From NCBI GenBank assembly GCA_016712465.1, contig JADJQZ010000001.1, positions 682,001 through 746,000 on the forward strand: 64,000 nt of DNA, given 5' to 3'. Shown in pieces: positions 1 through 8,752 of the stretch (position 1 is the first letter of the stretch; every line of letters starts with the position of its first letter). The notes under the pieces were generated by a model, which worked only from the letters and a program-made list of their open reading frames with translations, was not told the DNA's origin and did no database searches. Source of the DNA: Candidatus Obscuribacter sp. (GTDB lineage: Bacteria > Cyanobacteriota > Vampirovibrionia > Obscuribacterales > Obscuribacteraceae). The position numbers and the translations under genes were made by a program.

Positions 1-223
1 TTCATTCACAGGCTTAAGATGTCTTCAATCGGACCGGCACTTAATCTTTAGTGAGATTGCCATCTTCAAGGGCAACCCGCCACTGACTTTATGCCCAGAG
101 CCGGGCATGAATGGTTAAGTCATGAAGGAGCGGGCCATTAAATAGCTGTTTTTTTCAACGGGAGCGCAATTCTTTCGGGCTTTGCTTTATGATCTGGCAG
201 CGTCACTCGGGGGAGCCCTTTTA

Positions 224-1546
224 ATGTCCACTGCGGCGGAGCCGGAAAAGTCAAATCAGGCAAACAATCTGAGAAATAGGACAATACTGGACGGTATTTT
301 TGGTCTGGTGCTTTTTACTACCATAACTTTTGTGCTGGCACCGCCGCCGGCTGCCGTCTTTCAGGTAACCGATCTTTCCGAATTCTATTGCGGTGCCGCT
401 CTCTTTCAAGCTGGTCGTAGCGCTGAAATTTATGATGTGGCCAGGTTCTTTCCCTTTCAGATTGAAACTTTCCCGGCTCTTGGCACCCGCGCCGTGCCAC
501 TTTATGTCGCGCCCTTCGGCTTGCCCTTCCTCTTACCCCTGCTTATCTTCCCGACTGCGGTTGCCTACCTCTGCACCAAGGTCTTGCTGATCGCCTGCTT
601 TCTTGTGGGGCTCTACCTTCTGGTGCGGGTATTTAAGCTGAGCAGTCGCTGGTTTATGTGGCTCTCCGCTATCTTGCCCTTCAGTGGTCCGGTCTGGGAA
701 GCGCTGCGTATTGAGCAGGTTTCACCCATGCTGTTTCTATCCATGGCTGCCCATCTATACTTTCTGGAGAGGAAAAGACCGGTGCTCTCGGCGCTCTGCT
801 TGCTGCCGTTTCTGGTCAAGCCCCATCTGGCTGTGACCATGGTGGCCTTTCATCTGGGCGGCTGTCGCTTTCGTTTTTGCCTGGCTTTTCTTGGCTTCAG
901 TCTGGCTTTCCTGATTGCTTCCTATTTCTACTGCGGTGCAGATACTTACAAGAATTATTTTGCCCTTCTCAAATTTTCCATGCAAGATTTGCGCTGGATG
1001 AATCCCGAGGCTACCCCTACATTGCGGGGGCAGCTTTTGCGCCTTTCAGTTTTGCCCACGGCCACGGTCAATTCTCTGACCAGTGCTTTCTTCGCTCTTT
1101 TGCAACTGTTTCTGGTAGGCTTCGGCTTTAAATTGCGCAGAAAATCTGTGGCACAGGCCGCTGCCATGGTGGCTTTGCCAGTGGGGCTGGTTTTTTCTCT
1201 GCACTGCTATTCTTACGACCTGGTCTTGATTTTGCCGGCTGTCATTCTCGCCTTTCATGGCGCATTTCTTGCTCTGGGTGAGAACCTCAGCCTTAGTGCC
1301 GCTTCCCCTTCGCTCTTGCGGCGGCAGATGCCGCTCTTGATTCCGGTCTTCTTTGTGCTGGGGCTCCTAGTGCCTGTGCTTTCTTTCTGTCTACCCTTCT
1401 ATGCTCTGATTCACTATGTCTTTACCCTCAGAGACAGCGTGATCAATTATCACTTCATCTTGCTTCTGGCGCTTACTATTTATCTTGTCGTAGATGGATT
1501 CCGGCAATTGCAGGGGCTGAAGTGGCTGAGGCCGTCTCCTGTCTGA
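224..1546 (+). CDS. GT87-family (DUF2029-like) membrane glycosyltransferase
   Basis: Polytopic membrane protein of about 440 residues with roughly ten hydrophobic segments. The family transfers sugars from polyprenyl-phosphate donors on the outer side of the inner membrane. An acidic residue after the first membrane segment (DLSEFYCGAALF) matches the usual catalytic Asp position, and the EQVSPMLFL and LVKPHLAV motifs resemble the conserved Q-n and K-P segments of GT87. I chose ATG 224 because GGGGGAG lies just upstream; an in-frame TTG at 182 has no ribosome site. It stands alone on this strand, converging on the next gene. The acceptor and sugar cannot be told from sequence. Assignment to the fold is fairly secure, the exact function is not. 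Confidence 0.7.
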   Translation: MSTAAEPEKSNQANNLRNRTILDGIFGLVLFTTITFVLAPPPAAVFQVTDLSEFYCGAALFQAGRSAEIYDVARFFPFQIETFPALGTRAVPLYVAPFGLPFLLPLLIFPTAVAYLCTKVLLIACFLVGLYLLVRVFKLSSRWFMWLSAILPFSGPVWEALRIEQVSPMLFLSMAAHLYFLERKRPVLSALCLLPFLVKPHLAVTMVAFHLGGCRFRFCLAFLGFSLAFLIASYFYCGADTYKNYFALLKFSMQDLRWMNPEATPTLRGQLLRLSVLPTATVNSLTSAFFALLQLFLVGFGFKLRRKSVAQAAAMVALPVGLVFSLHCYSYDLVLILPAVILAFHGAFLALGENLSLSAASPSLLRRQMPLLIPVFFVLGLLVPVLSFCLPFYALIHYVFTLRDSVINYHFILLLALTIYLVVDGFRQLQGLKWLRPSPV

Positions 1547-1572
1547 GGTGAAAGCCCCATTTTGTCTCTTCT

Positions 1573-3378
1573 TTATCTTGGATAGACTTGCTTGCCTTCC
1601 AGGAAGGTGGCGAGTACCTTTGTCCTGGCTATCTCATGGGGCGGTAGATTGATGAAGTCGCGGTCAAGGACGACGAAATCGGCGTACTTGCCTGGTTCCA
1701 GCGTGCCGGTATGCTTGTCGCTGTGGTTGACGTAGGCACCACCTGTGGTGTAGGCTGCTAGAATTTGTTTGATGCTCAGTCTTTCTTTTTCGTTGAGGGG
1801 GCCTTTGGTGGTATCACCGGCGGCACCGGCATTAATCGGTAGCCTTGTCACCGCTACTTGCATGGCCTCGAGGGGATTCATGGTTGAAACCGTCCAGTCG
1901 GAACCGGCTGCCAATCTGGCTCCGGCTCTGGTCAGGCTGGCCAGCGGGTAGATGAACTCTGATCTGGCCCCCAGAATGGGAACGGTTAGTTTCTCTACAT
2001 AGGGATCGCGAAAGGCCCAGTAAGGTTGGAAATTGGCAGTTACATTTAGTTTTTGGAAGCGATGAAAATCTTGCTCGTCAACCAGTTCCAGGTGGGCGAT
2101 ATGATGGCGCAGATCTTTTTCGGCACTCAGTTCGGTCATTGGTTCCAGGGCATCTAAAGCCATTCTTACCGCTCTGTCTCCAATGGCATGAATGTGAATC
2201 TGGAAGTCGCGTGATACCAATTCCGCCACCAGCTTGTTGAGCCTGGGCTGGTCTAAATTGGTGAGCCCGAGGCAGTCTTTGCCGGGGTTTTGTTCTACCC
2301 CGAACTTGCCGATATAGGGTTTTAGCAGGGCGGCGGTGCCTGTTTCGATAACGCCGTCCAGGAAAATCTTGGCGCTTCTGACGCGCAAATTGCCGGTTGT
2401 GTAGTTAAATGACTTTGCCTGTAATTTCAGCAAATCACCGGCATCCATGTTTGGGCTGGTGTGCAGGGCCGCTTCCACCCTCAAGGTTAGCTCTTTGCGC
2501 CTGGCTAAATCGTAATAGGCTTTCAGTACGGCGTCGGTGGCATGAGCTTCTTGAATAGAAGTGATGCCCAGTGAATTGGCTAATTTGAGTCCGTCTTTAA
2601 GAGCATGGGCGAATTGCCTGCGGGAAGTGCCTTTGATGACGGAGTCTACCAGGTACATAGCTTCTTCTTTGAGAAGACCGCTGTTGGCATCACCTTCCAG
2701 TTTGTCTAGCAGTCCCTGTTTATCAAAGAGCGCTAATTTTTCCCTGGGGATGCGGTTCAAGACCTTGCTGTTCACCCAGAGGGAGTGACCGTCTTCGCTG
2801 TAGAGGGCCATTGGTTTGTCGGTTAACTTGTCGAGGTCGACGCGGGTCAGTTTGTCGTCTAGCACAGCCGGCAAGGAGATGCCGTGACCAATAATCTCTT
2901 TCAGATTTTTGTGTTTCTGAACATAAGCCTGAATAGCCGAGAGAATCTCGGTCTTGGACCTGGCTTCATTCAGTCTGAGTTGGGTGTACTCAACAGCCCC
3001 TTCGGCCAGATGGATGTGGCTATCATGAAAACCGGGCACTATCAGTTTGCCCCCGGCATCATAGAGCTTTGTGGTTTTGCCGGCGCCTGCCAGAATCTCT
3101 TTGCTCTTGCCGATCTTTATGATTTGCCCGCCGGAAACGGCCATGGCTTCCTGGCGCTCTCCGGATTCGGCGCTGACAACAATCTGGGCGTTATGAACAA
3201 TCAAATCAGGCGTGGCCGGATCCGGCGCGGCGGCGCCGGCCGGCAGTGCCGCGAAAGCCGCTGCCAGGCTGAGCAAAACTGGTTGGCGCCGCCGTCTCAA
3301 GCCCCTTTTTAGGTCTGCATTTTGGACCGAGGAGAATAAGGCAGTCGCAATGTCGGGCAAGGGTAGGATTCTTTTCAT
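1573..3378 (-). CDS. Secreted amidohydrolase (amidohydrolase_3, YtcJ-like)
   Basis: 601 residues. The N-terminus carries an Arg-rich stretch (RRRR) followed by a hydrophobic run ending AAPAGAAA-like Ala-rich sequence at about residue 50, so export by Sec or Tat is likely. The metal-binding HxH is in GFHDSHIHLAEG (H121, H123), and later motifs HIHAIGDRAV, HHIAHLELV and AAGSDWTVSTMNPLEAM match the metal-dependent hydrolase barrel of the YtcJ/AepA type. These enzymes hydrolyse amides of unknown identity, so no substrate is claimed. Length is normal for the family. The gene ends convergently with the glycosyltransferase only 26 bases away. Confidence in family is high. Confidence 0.85.
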   Translation of the reverse strand: MKRILPLPDIATALFSSVQNADLKRGLRRRRQPVLLSLAAAFAALPAGAAAPDPATPDLIVHNAQIVVSAESGERQEAMAVSGGQIIKIGKSKEILAGAGKTTKLYDAGGKLIVPGFHDSHIHLAEGAVEYTQLRLNEARSKTEILSAIQAYVQKHKNLKEIIGHGISLPAVLDDKLTRVDLDKLTDKPMALYSEDGHSLWVNSKVLNRIPREKLALFDKQGLLDKLEGDANSGLLKEEAMYLVDSVIKGTSRRQFAHALKDGLKLANSLGITSIQEAHATDAVLKAYYDLARRKELTLRVEAALHTSPNMDAGDLLKLQAKSFNYTTGNLRVRSAKIFLDGVIETGTAALLKPYIGKFGVEQNPGKDCLGLTNLDQPRLNKLVAELVSRDFQIHIHAIGDRAVRMALDALEPMTELSAEKDLRHHIAHLELVDEQDFHRFQKLNVTANFQPYWAFRDPYVEKLTVPILGARSEFIYPLASLTRAGARLAAGSDWTVSTMNPLEAMQVAVTRLPINAGAAGDTTKGPLNEKERLSIKQILAAYTTGGAYVNHSDKHTGTLEPGKYADFVVLDRDFINLPPHEIARTKVLATFLEGKQVYPR

Positions 3379-3460
3379 CGCTATATTCTAGCGGCAAAAC
3401 CCGCTGCCCTGAATAGCCTGGTGAATTGGAAAGCCTGATCAATTGTCTGGCTCTATGACC

Positions 3461-3625
3461 TCAGGAATGGCTGTCGGCCAGGTAGGCACTGCGAATGGCG
3501 ATATATCCTATTAGTCCGTAGAACATAAATAGGATGCAGAGCCCCACCAGGGGGAACTTCATGGCTACTTTGAAAAAGGGCCTGATCAAGATATCGAGAA
3601 AGAGGATGCCGGTTGCTGCGCTCAT
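3461..3625 (-). CDS. Small membrane protein (54 aa)
   Basis: Short gene of 54 codons. The product begins MSAATGILFLDILIRP and has a strongly hydrophobic middle (GLCILFMFYGLIGYIAI) typical of one transmembrane helix. A GGAG element sits about 11 bases before the ATG. It follows the prepilin-peptidase-like gene on the same strand after 89 bases, so a link with a pilus or secretion system is possible but unproven. No family recognised. A longer open frame over the same region in another frame (92 codons) lacks hydrophobic pattern and is rejected. Confidence 0.5.
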   Translation of the reverse strand: MSAATGILFLDILIRPFFKVAMKFPLVGLCILFMFYGLIGYIAIRSAYLADSHS

Positions 3626-3714
3626 GGTTGTGGGTCTCCGTGACTTGACGATATGTTCGTCCGGTCGCGGTTAATGAGCGGTTAAGACATTTACTTTGTG
3701 TCAAAACAATAAGC

Positions 3715-4311
3715 TTACTGGTACCAGGCAAAGCCCAGGAAGTGCATGGTCCACTTATCCAGGAAGACGGCCAGCAGGGTGCCTGTGAAGATGATCGGTC
3801 CCAGGGGGATCAGTTTCTTTTTGGCTTTTTCCACCTCGGTCATGTCGAAGCCTTCCGATATGTTTACACCGGCAAAGACGAAAGACTTGAGCAGAAGCCA
3901 GAACCCCTTGATTTGCTCTTTGGGGATTGACTTGAGAATCAAGAACATGGAAACCAGACCGTAAACCAGGCTGAAGTAGAACATGCAAATGAGAAACTTG
4001 GTGATGCCAAGGACGGCTCCTACTGCGGCCATCATCTTTACATCGCCGAAGTGCATGCGTTTGCCCGGATTGGGAAACATCATGATGGCTGCCGCCACCA
4101 TCCAACCGCAAAAGGCTTCTACGGCTCCTATCTGGTGAAAGCCGGTGTAGATACCATTCAAGTAGCCATTCAGGGCTACTCCGATCACGGCCGTTGGAAA
4201 GGTCAACCAGTTATAGATTTTGCGTGTGGTCAAGTCGGTGCCCGCACCAATGGCGGTGGCGCCGAGGGCGACCATATCCTGCACGCTCAGTTCTAAGCCC
4301 ATTATCATCAT
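3715..4311 (-). CDS. Prepilin peptidase-like (A24, CpaA/TadV type) membrane protein
   Basis: About 198 residues with five or six hydrophobic segments. Two Asp motifs of A24 prepilin peptidases are visible: GAGTDLTTRKIYNWLTFP near the N-terminus and HFGDVKMMAAVGAVLG near residue 90. The size fits the short CpaA/TadV class, which lacks the N-methyltransferase domain and matures Flp-type pilins. The N-terminus has several in-frame ATGs (4317, 4311, 4308, 4302). ATG 4311 overlaps the RidA stop as TGATG, which suggests translational coupling. No pilin or Tad ATPase gene lies nearby, so the substrate is unknown. Confidence 0.75.
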   Translation of the reverse strand: MMIMGLELSVQDMVALGATAIGAGTDLTTRKIYNWLTFPTAVIGVALNGYLNGIYTGFHQIGAVEAFCGWMVAAAIMMFPNPGKRMHFGDVKMMAAVGAVLGITKFLICMFYFSLVYGLVSMFLILKSIPKEQIKGFWLLLKSFVFAGVNISEGFDMTEVEKAKKKLIPLGPIIFTGTLLAVFLDKWTMHFLGFAWYQ

Positions 4312-4685
4312 CAGCATGCAGCCACGACTTCGATTTCTACCGATACGTCGCGGGGCAGGCGCGCTACTTGCACAGTGGCCCTGGCCGGCTTATGGGTGGG
4401 AAAAAATTCGGCGTACACTTCGTTCATTTGTGCGAATTCCGCCATGTCTTTCAAGAAGACCGTCGTCTTGAGTACATTGTTGAAGTCGGTGCCGGCAGCT
4501 TTCAAGATGTTTTGCAGATTGGTTAAAACCTGCCTGGTTTGCACCTTGATGTCGCCTTCCACCATTTCGCCCTGGGGATTCAGTGGAATTTGCCCTGAGA
4601 CAAAGACCAGTCCCCCATGTTTTACGGCCTGTGAATAAGGTCCAATGGCCTGGGGAGCGTTAAGGGTTGAGACCACCTCGGGCAT
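4311..4685 (-). CDS. ridA: RidA family enamine/imine deaminase
   Basis: 124 residues, the normal length for RidA/YjgF/UK114. It hydrolyses reactive 2-aminoacrylate and related enamines formed by PLP enzymes. Family signatures are GPYSQAV near the start, FVSGQIPLNPQGE, TTVFLKDMAEFAQMNEVY, and the C-terminal PARATVQVARLP containing the conserved Arg that binds the carboxylate. A GAAAGGAAT ribosome site precedes the ATG. The last bases overlap the start of the prepilin-peptidase-like gene, so the two are probably co-translated, although no functional link between them is known. Confidence 0.95.
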   Translation of the reverse strand: MPEVVSTLNAPQAIGPYSQAVKHGGLVFVSGQIPLNPQGEMVEGDIKVQTRQVLTNLQNILKAAGTDFNNVLKTTVFLKDMAEFAQMNEVYAEFFPTHKPARATVQVARLPRDVSVEIEVVAAC

Positions 4686-4921
4686 TTCGATTCCTTTCGC
4701 CTTTTTGTCTGGTTACTTTTCTGTATGGTAATGCGTGAAGCTGATTTTTTAAGAGAAGTTCTTAAAAGCCAGGATATTGTACCGCTTTATGGATGTGCCG
4801 ATAAATGCCGACACGGCCGGCGGTGACCCGGGCAATATAGACATGCCCTGATTTTCTTGCTTTCACTCGGAAACTTGAGAACCCGGTTGGAATCGTCAAA
4901 TTACTTAGCAAGCCAAGAGAA

Positions 4922-4951
4922 AGGCGCGGCTTCCCAGGGGAAGCCGCGCCT
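4922..4951 (-). terminator. Rho-independent terminator of the Gly-rich secreted gene cluster
   Basis: Perfect 13-bp inverted repeat (AGGCGCGGCTTCC with its complement) around a 4-base loop, followed on the minus strand by a pyrimidine-rich TTTCTCTT tract. It lies 18 bases after the stop of the last gene in the minus-strand secreted-protein cluster. Confidence 0.85.
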
Positions 4952-4968
4952 GTAGCTCGAGTCGTCGA

Positions 4969-5772
4969 TTAGTTGCCCGGTATGGTTCTGCCGCCCTGGG
5001 GTCTGCCCATTTCGTTTTCCAGAATGAAGCGAGCATTCTCGGGGCTGCCCAGGTAGCGTCCGGAGTAGACGAATTGTTCAAAGGCCGCCGGGAAGTCGGT
5101 CTGCGAGAGCGCCACTTCTTCGGGGCTGTAATAGCCCACGAACTGACCGTGTACGGTGGCAGGCTGGTAGCCTTCTCCTGGCGGTGGTGGCAGTCCGTTG
5201 CCGCCGCCCGGGTCGCCGCCTCCTCCCGATGAGGTTGTGCCGCCGACTACGCCCTGTACTACTGCGGCGGCGGCTGCCTGCCCGAGCGCGGCGGCGTCAA
5301 GATTTTCGCCTCCCCAGTGCATGGGCGGTCTGCCCCGGTTTGTGTCGGACCATTCGGCTCCGATATATTCGTCACCACCCCAGGCGTCGGGCATGACACT
5401 GCCGTGACCGGTAGTGAGACCCTGGTTGCGAATACCTTGTATGCCGGTGTCAATGCGGTGCGCTTTGCTGAAGCCGAAATAGGGAGGCAGTCCGTTGGCG
5501 CCCTCGTCTCCATAGATATGTTCGGCATGACCGCCGGCTTGATCTACGAAGCTATCCATGCGCACCGGCGGTAATTGACGGCGCTGACCGGCCTGTCCGC
5601 CCATGAGCTGCCGCAGGACCTGCCCCGATACTATGTCTCCGACGCTCTGGGCCTGGGCTGGTAAGTTTTGCAAGCTAAGAAGTGTCAGAAGAGCCAGTGA
5701 CATAACAGGCTTAATCGACACAGCTTGTCTTTCTTGCTTGGGAGCGAGGTGGGCGCCTCTTTGACTGAACAT
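4969..5772 (-). CDS. Secreted Gly/Pro-rich hypothetical protein
   Basis: 267 residues. A GAGG element lies about 10 bases before the ATG. A basic N-terminus (PKQERQAVSIK) leads to a hydrophobic core and a likely signal peptidase site at LPAQAQ near residue 42. The mature part has a Gly/Ser-rich low-complexity linker (GGTTSSGGGGDPGGGN) at about 180-195 and a C-terminal segment VHGQFVGYYSPEEVALSQ with a regular helix-turn pattern. No family recognised. It is the last of three tandem genes for secreted Gly-rich proteins on this strand, followed by a strong terminator. Confidence 0.7.
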   Translation of the reverse strand: MFSQRGAHLAPKQERQAVSIKPVMSLALLTLLSLQNLPAQAQSVGDIVSGQVLRQLMGGQAGQRRQLPPVRMDSFVDQAGGHAEHIYGDEGANGLPPYFGFSKAHRIDTGIQGIRNQGLTTGHGSVMPDAWGGDEYIGAEWSDTNRGRPPMHWGGENLDAAALGQAAAAAVVQGVVGGTTSSGGGGDPGGGNGLPPPPGEGYQPATVHGQFVGYYSPEEVALSQTDFPAAFEQFVYSGRYLGSPENARFILENEMGRPQGGRTIPGN

Positions 5773-5832
5773 ATCTGTTTGCCTCTTGAATTACTAACTT
5801 GCCTAAGTGTTTTGCTTTCCTTGAAATACTGA

Positions 5833-6468
5833 TTAGAAGCCGCTGCCGAAAGTTCCCAGACCGGGAATGGAGCCGCCTACGGTTCCGCCGTTGCCGCCGA
5901 AGGTACCGCCGAAACTGCCGTTACCGATGGAGCCGCCGCTGATACCGTCGGCTCCCACTGTGAGACCGCCTCTGACATCGCCGATGCGGCTGACCACCTG
6001 GCCGGTGCTCGGCACTACCGATATGTGTCCGCCGGGGACCATCGTGGTGATAGCCTGGTCGAGGCGGCTGGTGAACTGGGGTCCGGGATTTTGCTGGTTA
6101 CCGAAGCCGAAGATGGGAGCAAGCCCGCCTGAGGAGGTGAGGGGCAGCTCCAGTCCGAACGGATGCATGGGGCTGTTCAGTCTCATGTCGCGGTTGTAGA
6201 GCTGCTTGGTGCTGAAGGCCGTTTCGCGCTTGTCGTAAACGGAATAATCGGAGGGAGAGGCCCCGGTCAGATAACTGCCGCGGTCGATATCACCCTTAGC
6301 GCCCAGGGAATTTTCGGCCTGACCGAAATTACGCGAAACGTAACCCATGTCTCGGTTGGTGGGCATCAATCCGGAGGTGTCGTAGCTCTGGGCTAGCACC
6401 GCTTGTGGTGCGCACCAGAAAGAGATTGCGGCACTCATCAATATTGCTCGTCTGACAATTTTGCTCAT
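5833..6468 (-). CDS. Secreted Gly-rich hypothetical protein
   Basis: 211 residues with a clear signal peptide (basic MSKIVRR, hydrophobic core, cleavage near AVLAQS at about 27). The C-terminus from about 170 is almost entirely Gly with Ser, Thr, Asn and Phe (GGTFGGNGGTVGG), suggesting an extended or beta-helical surface structure. A GAGGCC element precedes the ATG. The centre has the phrase GGHISVVPSTGQVVSRIGD, which reads like a short beta-repeat. It is the middle member of three secreted genes with gaps of 60 and 29 bases, so co-transcription is likely. No known family. Confidence 0.7.
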   Translation of the reverse strand: MSKIVRRAILMSAAISFWCAPQAVLAQSYDTSGLMPTNRDMGYVSRNFGQAENSLGAKGDIDRGSYLTGASPSDYSVYDKRETAFSTKQLYNRDMRLNSPMHPFGLELPLTSSGGLAPIFGFGNQQNPGPQFTSRLDQAITTMVPGGHISVVPSTGQVVSRIGDVRGGLTVGADGISGGSIGNGSFGGTFGGNGGTVGGSIPGLGTFGSGF

Positions 6469-6497
6469 TTTAAAGAGGCCTCGCTGAATGCAGAAGG

Positions 6498-7187
6498 TTA
6501 TGGTCCAAACCCGGCGCTTGATCTGGTTACGGTGTTGAAGTCGACCGAGCCGGTGGAGACGCGCGGCAGCATTTGCCGCCCGCTGCCGATGAAGCCCCCG
6601 GTTAGCCTGCGTCCGAGGTCGTCGATGAGGTTGTTGCCTGCTCGAGTTAGTCCGTACATGCTGTCGTAATACTGTTGGGGACCGGCGGTGAAGCCGTAAT
6701 CCATGTGCCCGCTGTTGGTGGCTGTCACCGGCATGGGGGCGTTGCTGAAGCTGTTGGGAGCCATGAGACCGGTCTGGGTGCCGGAGAGACCGAAGTTGGA
6801 ACCGCGCCCTTCGAGCGGATTGTTGCTGCCGGTGGTCATTCCGTCTTGGATATTGCCCATGCCCTGGTTGCCGTAACCGGTGCGGAAGCTGGTGCGGCCG
6901 ATGGTGCCGCCGTCTCCCATAGAGGCAGGACCGCTCGAGAGGGCGAAGCCCGGACCGCCGCCGCCGCCTATTTGAATCGAATCGCCCGTGGCGCCGTTCG
7001 ATAGTACACCGGTGGGACCGTTGGCCCCCATGGTGACACCGCCAGTGGCGCCGCCGCCCAGGTCAAAAGAGCCGTCTATTGATTGGGCCGAGGCTGTTGT
7101 CGCTGAGGCGCATGCCGCAAGGACGGAGAGGAAGGCACCTGCTAGAAAGGCGTTGGTTCTTGGAAACTTGAAAGTATGGTTTTTCAT
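6498..7187 (-). CDS. Secreted Gly-rich hypothetical protein
   Basis: 229 residues. Signal peptide with cleavage near ATTASAQS (about residue 35); a Cys in LAACAS makes a lipoprotein possible, though the box is imperfect. The mature protein opens with Gly-rich repeats built on GGxTxGxxGxxG (GGGATGGVTMGANGPTG) and ends in a less repetitive helical part (YGLTRAGNNLIDDLGRRL). AGGTGG precedes the ATG at 8 bases. It is the first gene of the three-gene secreted cluster, so the promoter should lie in the 340-bp gap shared with the divergent tsaD. Function unknown; a surface or matrix role is a guess. Confidence 0.7.
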   Translation of the reverse strand: MKNHTFKFPRTNAFLAGAFLSVLAACASATTASAQSIDGSFDLGGGATGGVTMGANGPTGVLSNGATGDSIQIGGGGGPGFALSSGPASMGDGGTIGRTSFRTGYGNQGMGNIQDGMTTGSNNPLEGRGSNFGLSGTQTGLMAPNSFSNAPMPVTATNSGHMDYGFTAGPQQYYDSMYGLTRAGNNLIDDLGRRLTGGFIGSGRQMLPRVSTGSVDFNTVTRSSAGFGP

Positions 7188-7528
7188 TGGCTGGCCACCT
7201 GATGACCGGAAACTGTAAGCCGATTGTTTAGTAAGAAGGACGGAACTTCTTCCGTACCCTTAGCGCCTGATTGGAGAGCATCCAAAGAACCATAGATTGG
7301 AACCCGGGGATAATTCCCGTTGGGATTTTCCTTGGATACACCCTTTATAGATTGTGCCCGGAAATTGGGCACCTGAATCGGGCGCTAATTGGAAAGATAG
7401 TAAGCTTCAACCCCTTCCTTGTCAATAGGTTCTTTTGTTTGCAAGGTTAAATCCGGAACCCCCATTTACCGGCTTGGATGGGCTGTCTGTGCTAGTGTAG
7501 TCAAGATCGTGCGACCGGGGAGTTATCC
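7188..7528. other. Divergent intergenic region between the secreted cluster and tsaD
   Basis: 341 bases that must hold promoters for both directions. A small hairpin (ACGGAA, loop CTTC, TTCCGT) lies at about 7241-7256 in what would be the 5' leader of the minus-strand gene. GGGGAG just before 7529 is the ribosome site of tsaD. A 62-codon minus-strand frame at 7184-7372 overlaps the next gene's start and shows no protein-like pattern. I see no confident -35/-10 pair. Confidence 0.4.
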
Positions 7529-8539
7529 TTGCTTTACCTTGGAATTGAGACTAGCTGCGATGAAACCGCCTGTGCCCTGGTGGAGGACGGTCGCAAACTC
7601 ATTTCGGGACGCCTGGTTTCGCAGACCGAGGTGCATAAAGCCTTCGGTGGTGTGGTGCCGGAAGTAGCAGCCAGGCGACATCTAGAAGTTTTTAATGGAC
7701 TTCTGAACGAGATGTTCGAAGAAGCTTGCCTCAAGCTCTCTTTGCCTCTGCGGGGCGATAATGAAAATGGACTATTGGCACAAATTGGTGCCGTCGCCTG
7801 TACCAACGGCCCGGGTTTGATTGGTACGCTCCTGGTGGGTCTGGCAGGTGCCAAAACCCTTGCCTGGGCTCTGGAAAAGCCTTTGCTTGCCGTCGATCAC
7901 ATTCAGGCCCATGTCTGCGCCAATTACATAGATTCCGACCTGGAACCGCCTTTTGTAGCCTTAGTGGTCAGCGGTGGACATACGCAGATTATGCACTTCA
8001 GCTCTTATAAAGAGTTCGCCGTTCTCGGTCAGACCCTCGACGATGCCTCCGGGGAGGCCTATGACAAAGTGGCCCGCTTGTTGGGGCTTGGTTATCCAGG
8101 GGGACCGGCTATTGACAAGCTGGCTGCTACGGGAAACCCCAGGGCCTATAATTTCCCTGAAGGCCGGGTGGAAGGGCTCAACTTTTCCTTTAGTGGGTTG
8201 AAGACGGCGGTAATGCGCACTATGGAAAACCATAGCGGCGTGGTCAATACAGCCGATGTGGCTGCTTCCTTCCAGGATGCGGTCAATCGTGTGCTATTCA
8301 AGAAAACAGTGAACTGTGCCAGAGAACTGGGGCTGAATCGCATAGTTCTGGCGGGCGGGGTTGCCGCCAATAGCGATTTGAGGCGCCGCTTCAGTGAACT
8401 GTCCGAGGCCGGTACTTATCGAGTTTATCGACCGCCCCTCTCCCTTTGTACGGACAATGCGGCAATGGTAGCCAGTGCCGCCTTCTTTAGCGGTGTTCCG
8501 GCTCCTCTCTCTATTGGTGCATACTCAAGGGGCGCCTAG
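7529..8539 (+). CDS. tsaD: tRNA N6-adenosine threonylcarbamoyltransferase TsaD
   Basis: 336 residues, normal length. TsaD transfers the threonylcarbamoyl group from TC-AMP to A37 of ANN-decoding tRNAs with TsaB and TsaE, in the cytoplasm. The ASKHA start GIETSCDET, the metal-binding His pair in AVDHIQAHVCAN (H124, H128), VSGGHTQ, the DDASGEAYDK loop and LAGGVAANSDLR are all present. It starts at TTG, preceded six bases upstream by GGGGAG; no nearby in-frame ATG would keep the conserved N-terminus. It is transcribed away from the secreted gene cluster. Confidence 0.97.
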   Translation: MLYLGIETSCDETACALVEDGRKLISGRLVSQTEVHKAFGGVVPEVAARRHLEVFNGLLNEMFEEACLKLSLPLRGDNENGLLAQIGAVACTNGPGLIGTLLVGLAGAKTLAWALEKPLLAVDHIQAHVCANYIDSDLEPPFVALVVSGGHTQIMHFSSYKEFAVLGQTLDDASGEAYDKVARLLGLGYPGGPAIDKLAATGNPRAYNFPEGRVEGLNFSFSGLKTAVMRTMENHSGVVNTADVAASFQDAVNRVLFKKTVNCARELGLNRIVLAGGVAANSDLRRRFSELSEAGTYRVYRPPLSLCTDNAAMVASAAFFSGVPAPLSIGAYSRGA

Positions 8540-8752
8540 GTTTCGGCTTCTAGACTGCTTCTCAGGGGCAATCATGCTATGGAGATTGCCATATTTCTAT
8601 GGTGCTAACCCCAGGGCGTGGGTTTGTGATATGCGGTGCCAATCTGTTCGTGATACCATGGCATTATCGTCGCAACTCTTGTCAGCCTTTTACTAAGCTT
8701 CTGCCTGTTTAACGCTTGACTAAGGAAACCCCTATATCACAGGTGGCATGCC

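Noticed and set aside
91..108. Hairpin ATGCCC/GGGCAT as a terminator of an upstream gene
   Set aside because: No T-run follows, and no credible gene end could be identified in the first 180 bases.
7184..7372. 62-codon minus-strand frame
   Set aside because: It overlaps the start of a signal-peptide gene, has no ribosome site and no convincing composition.
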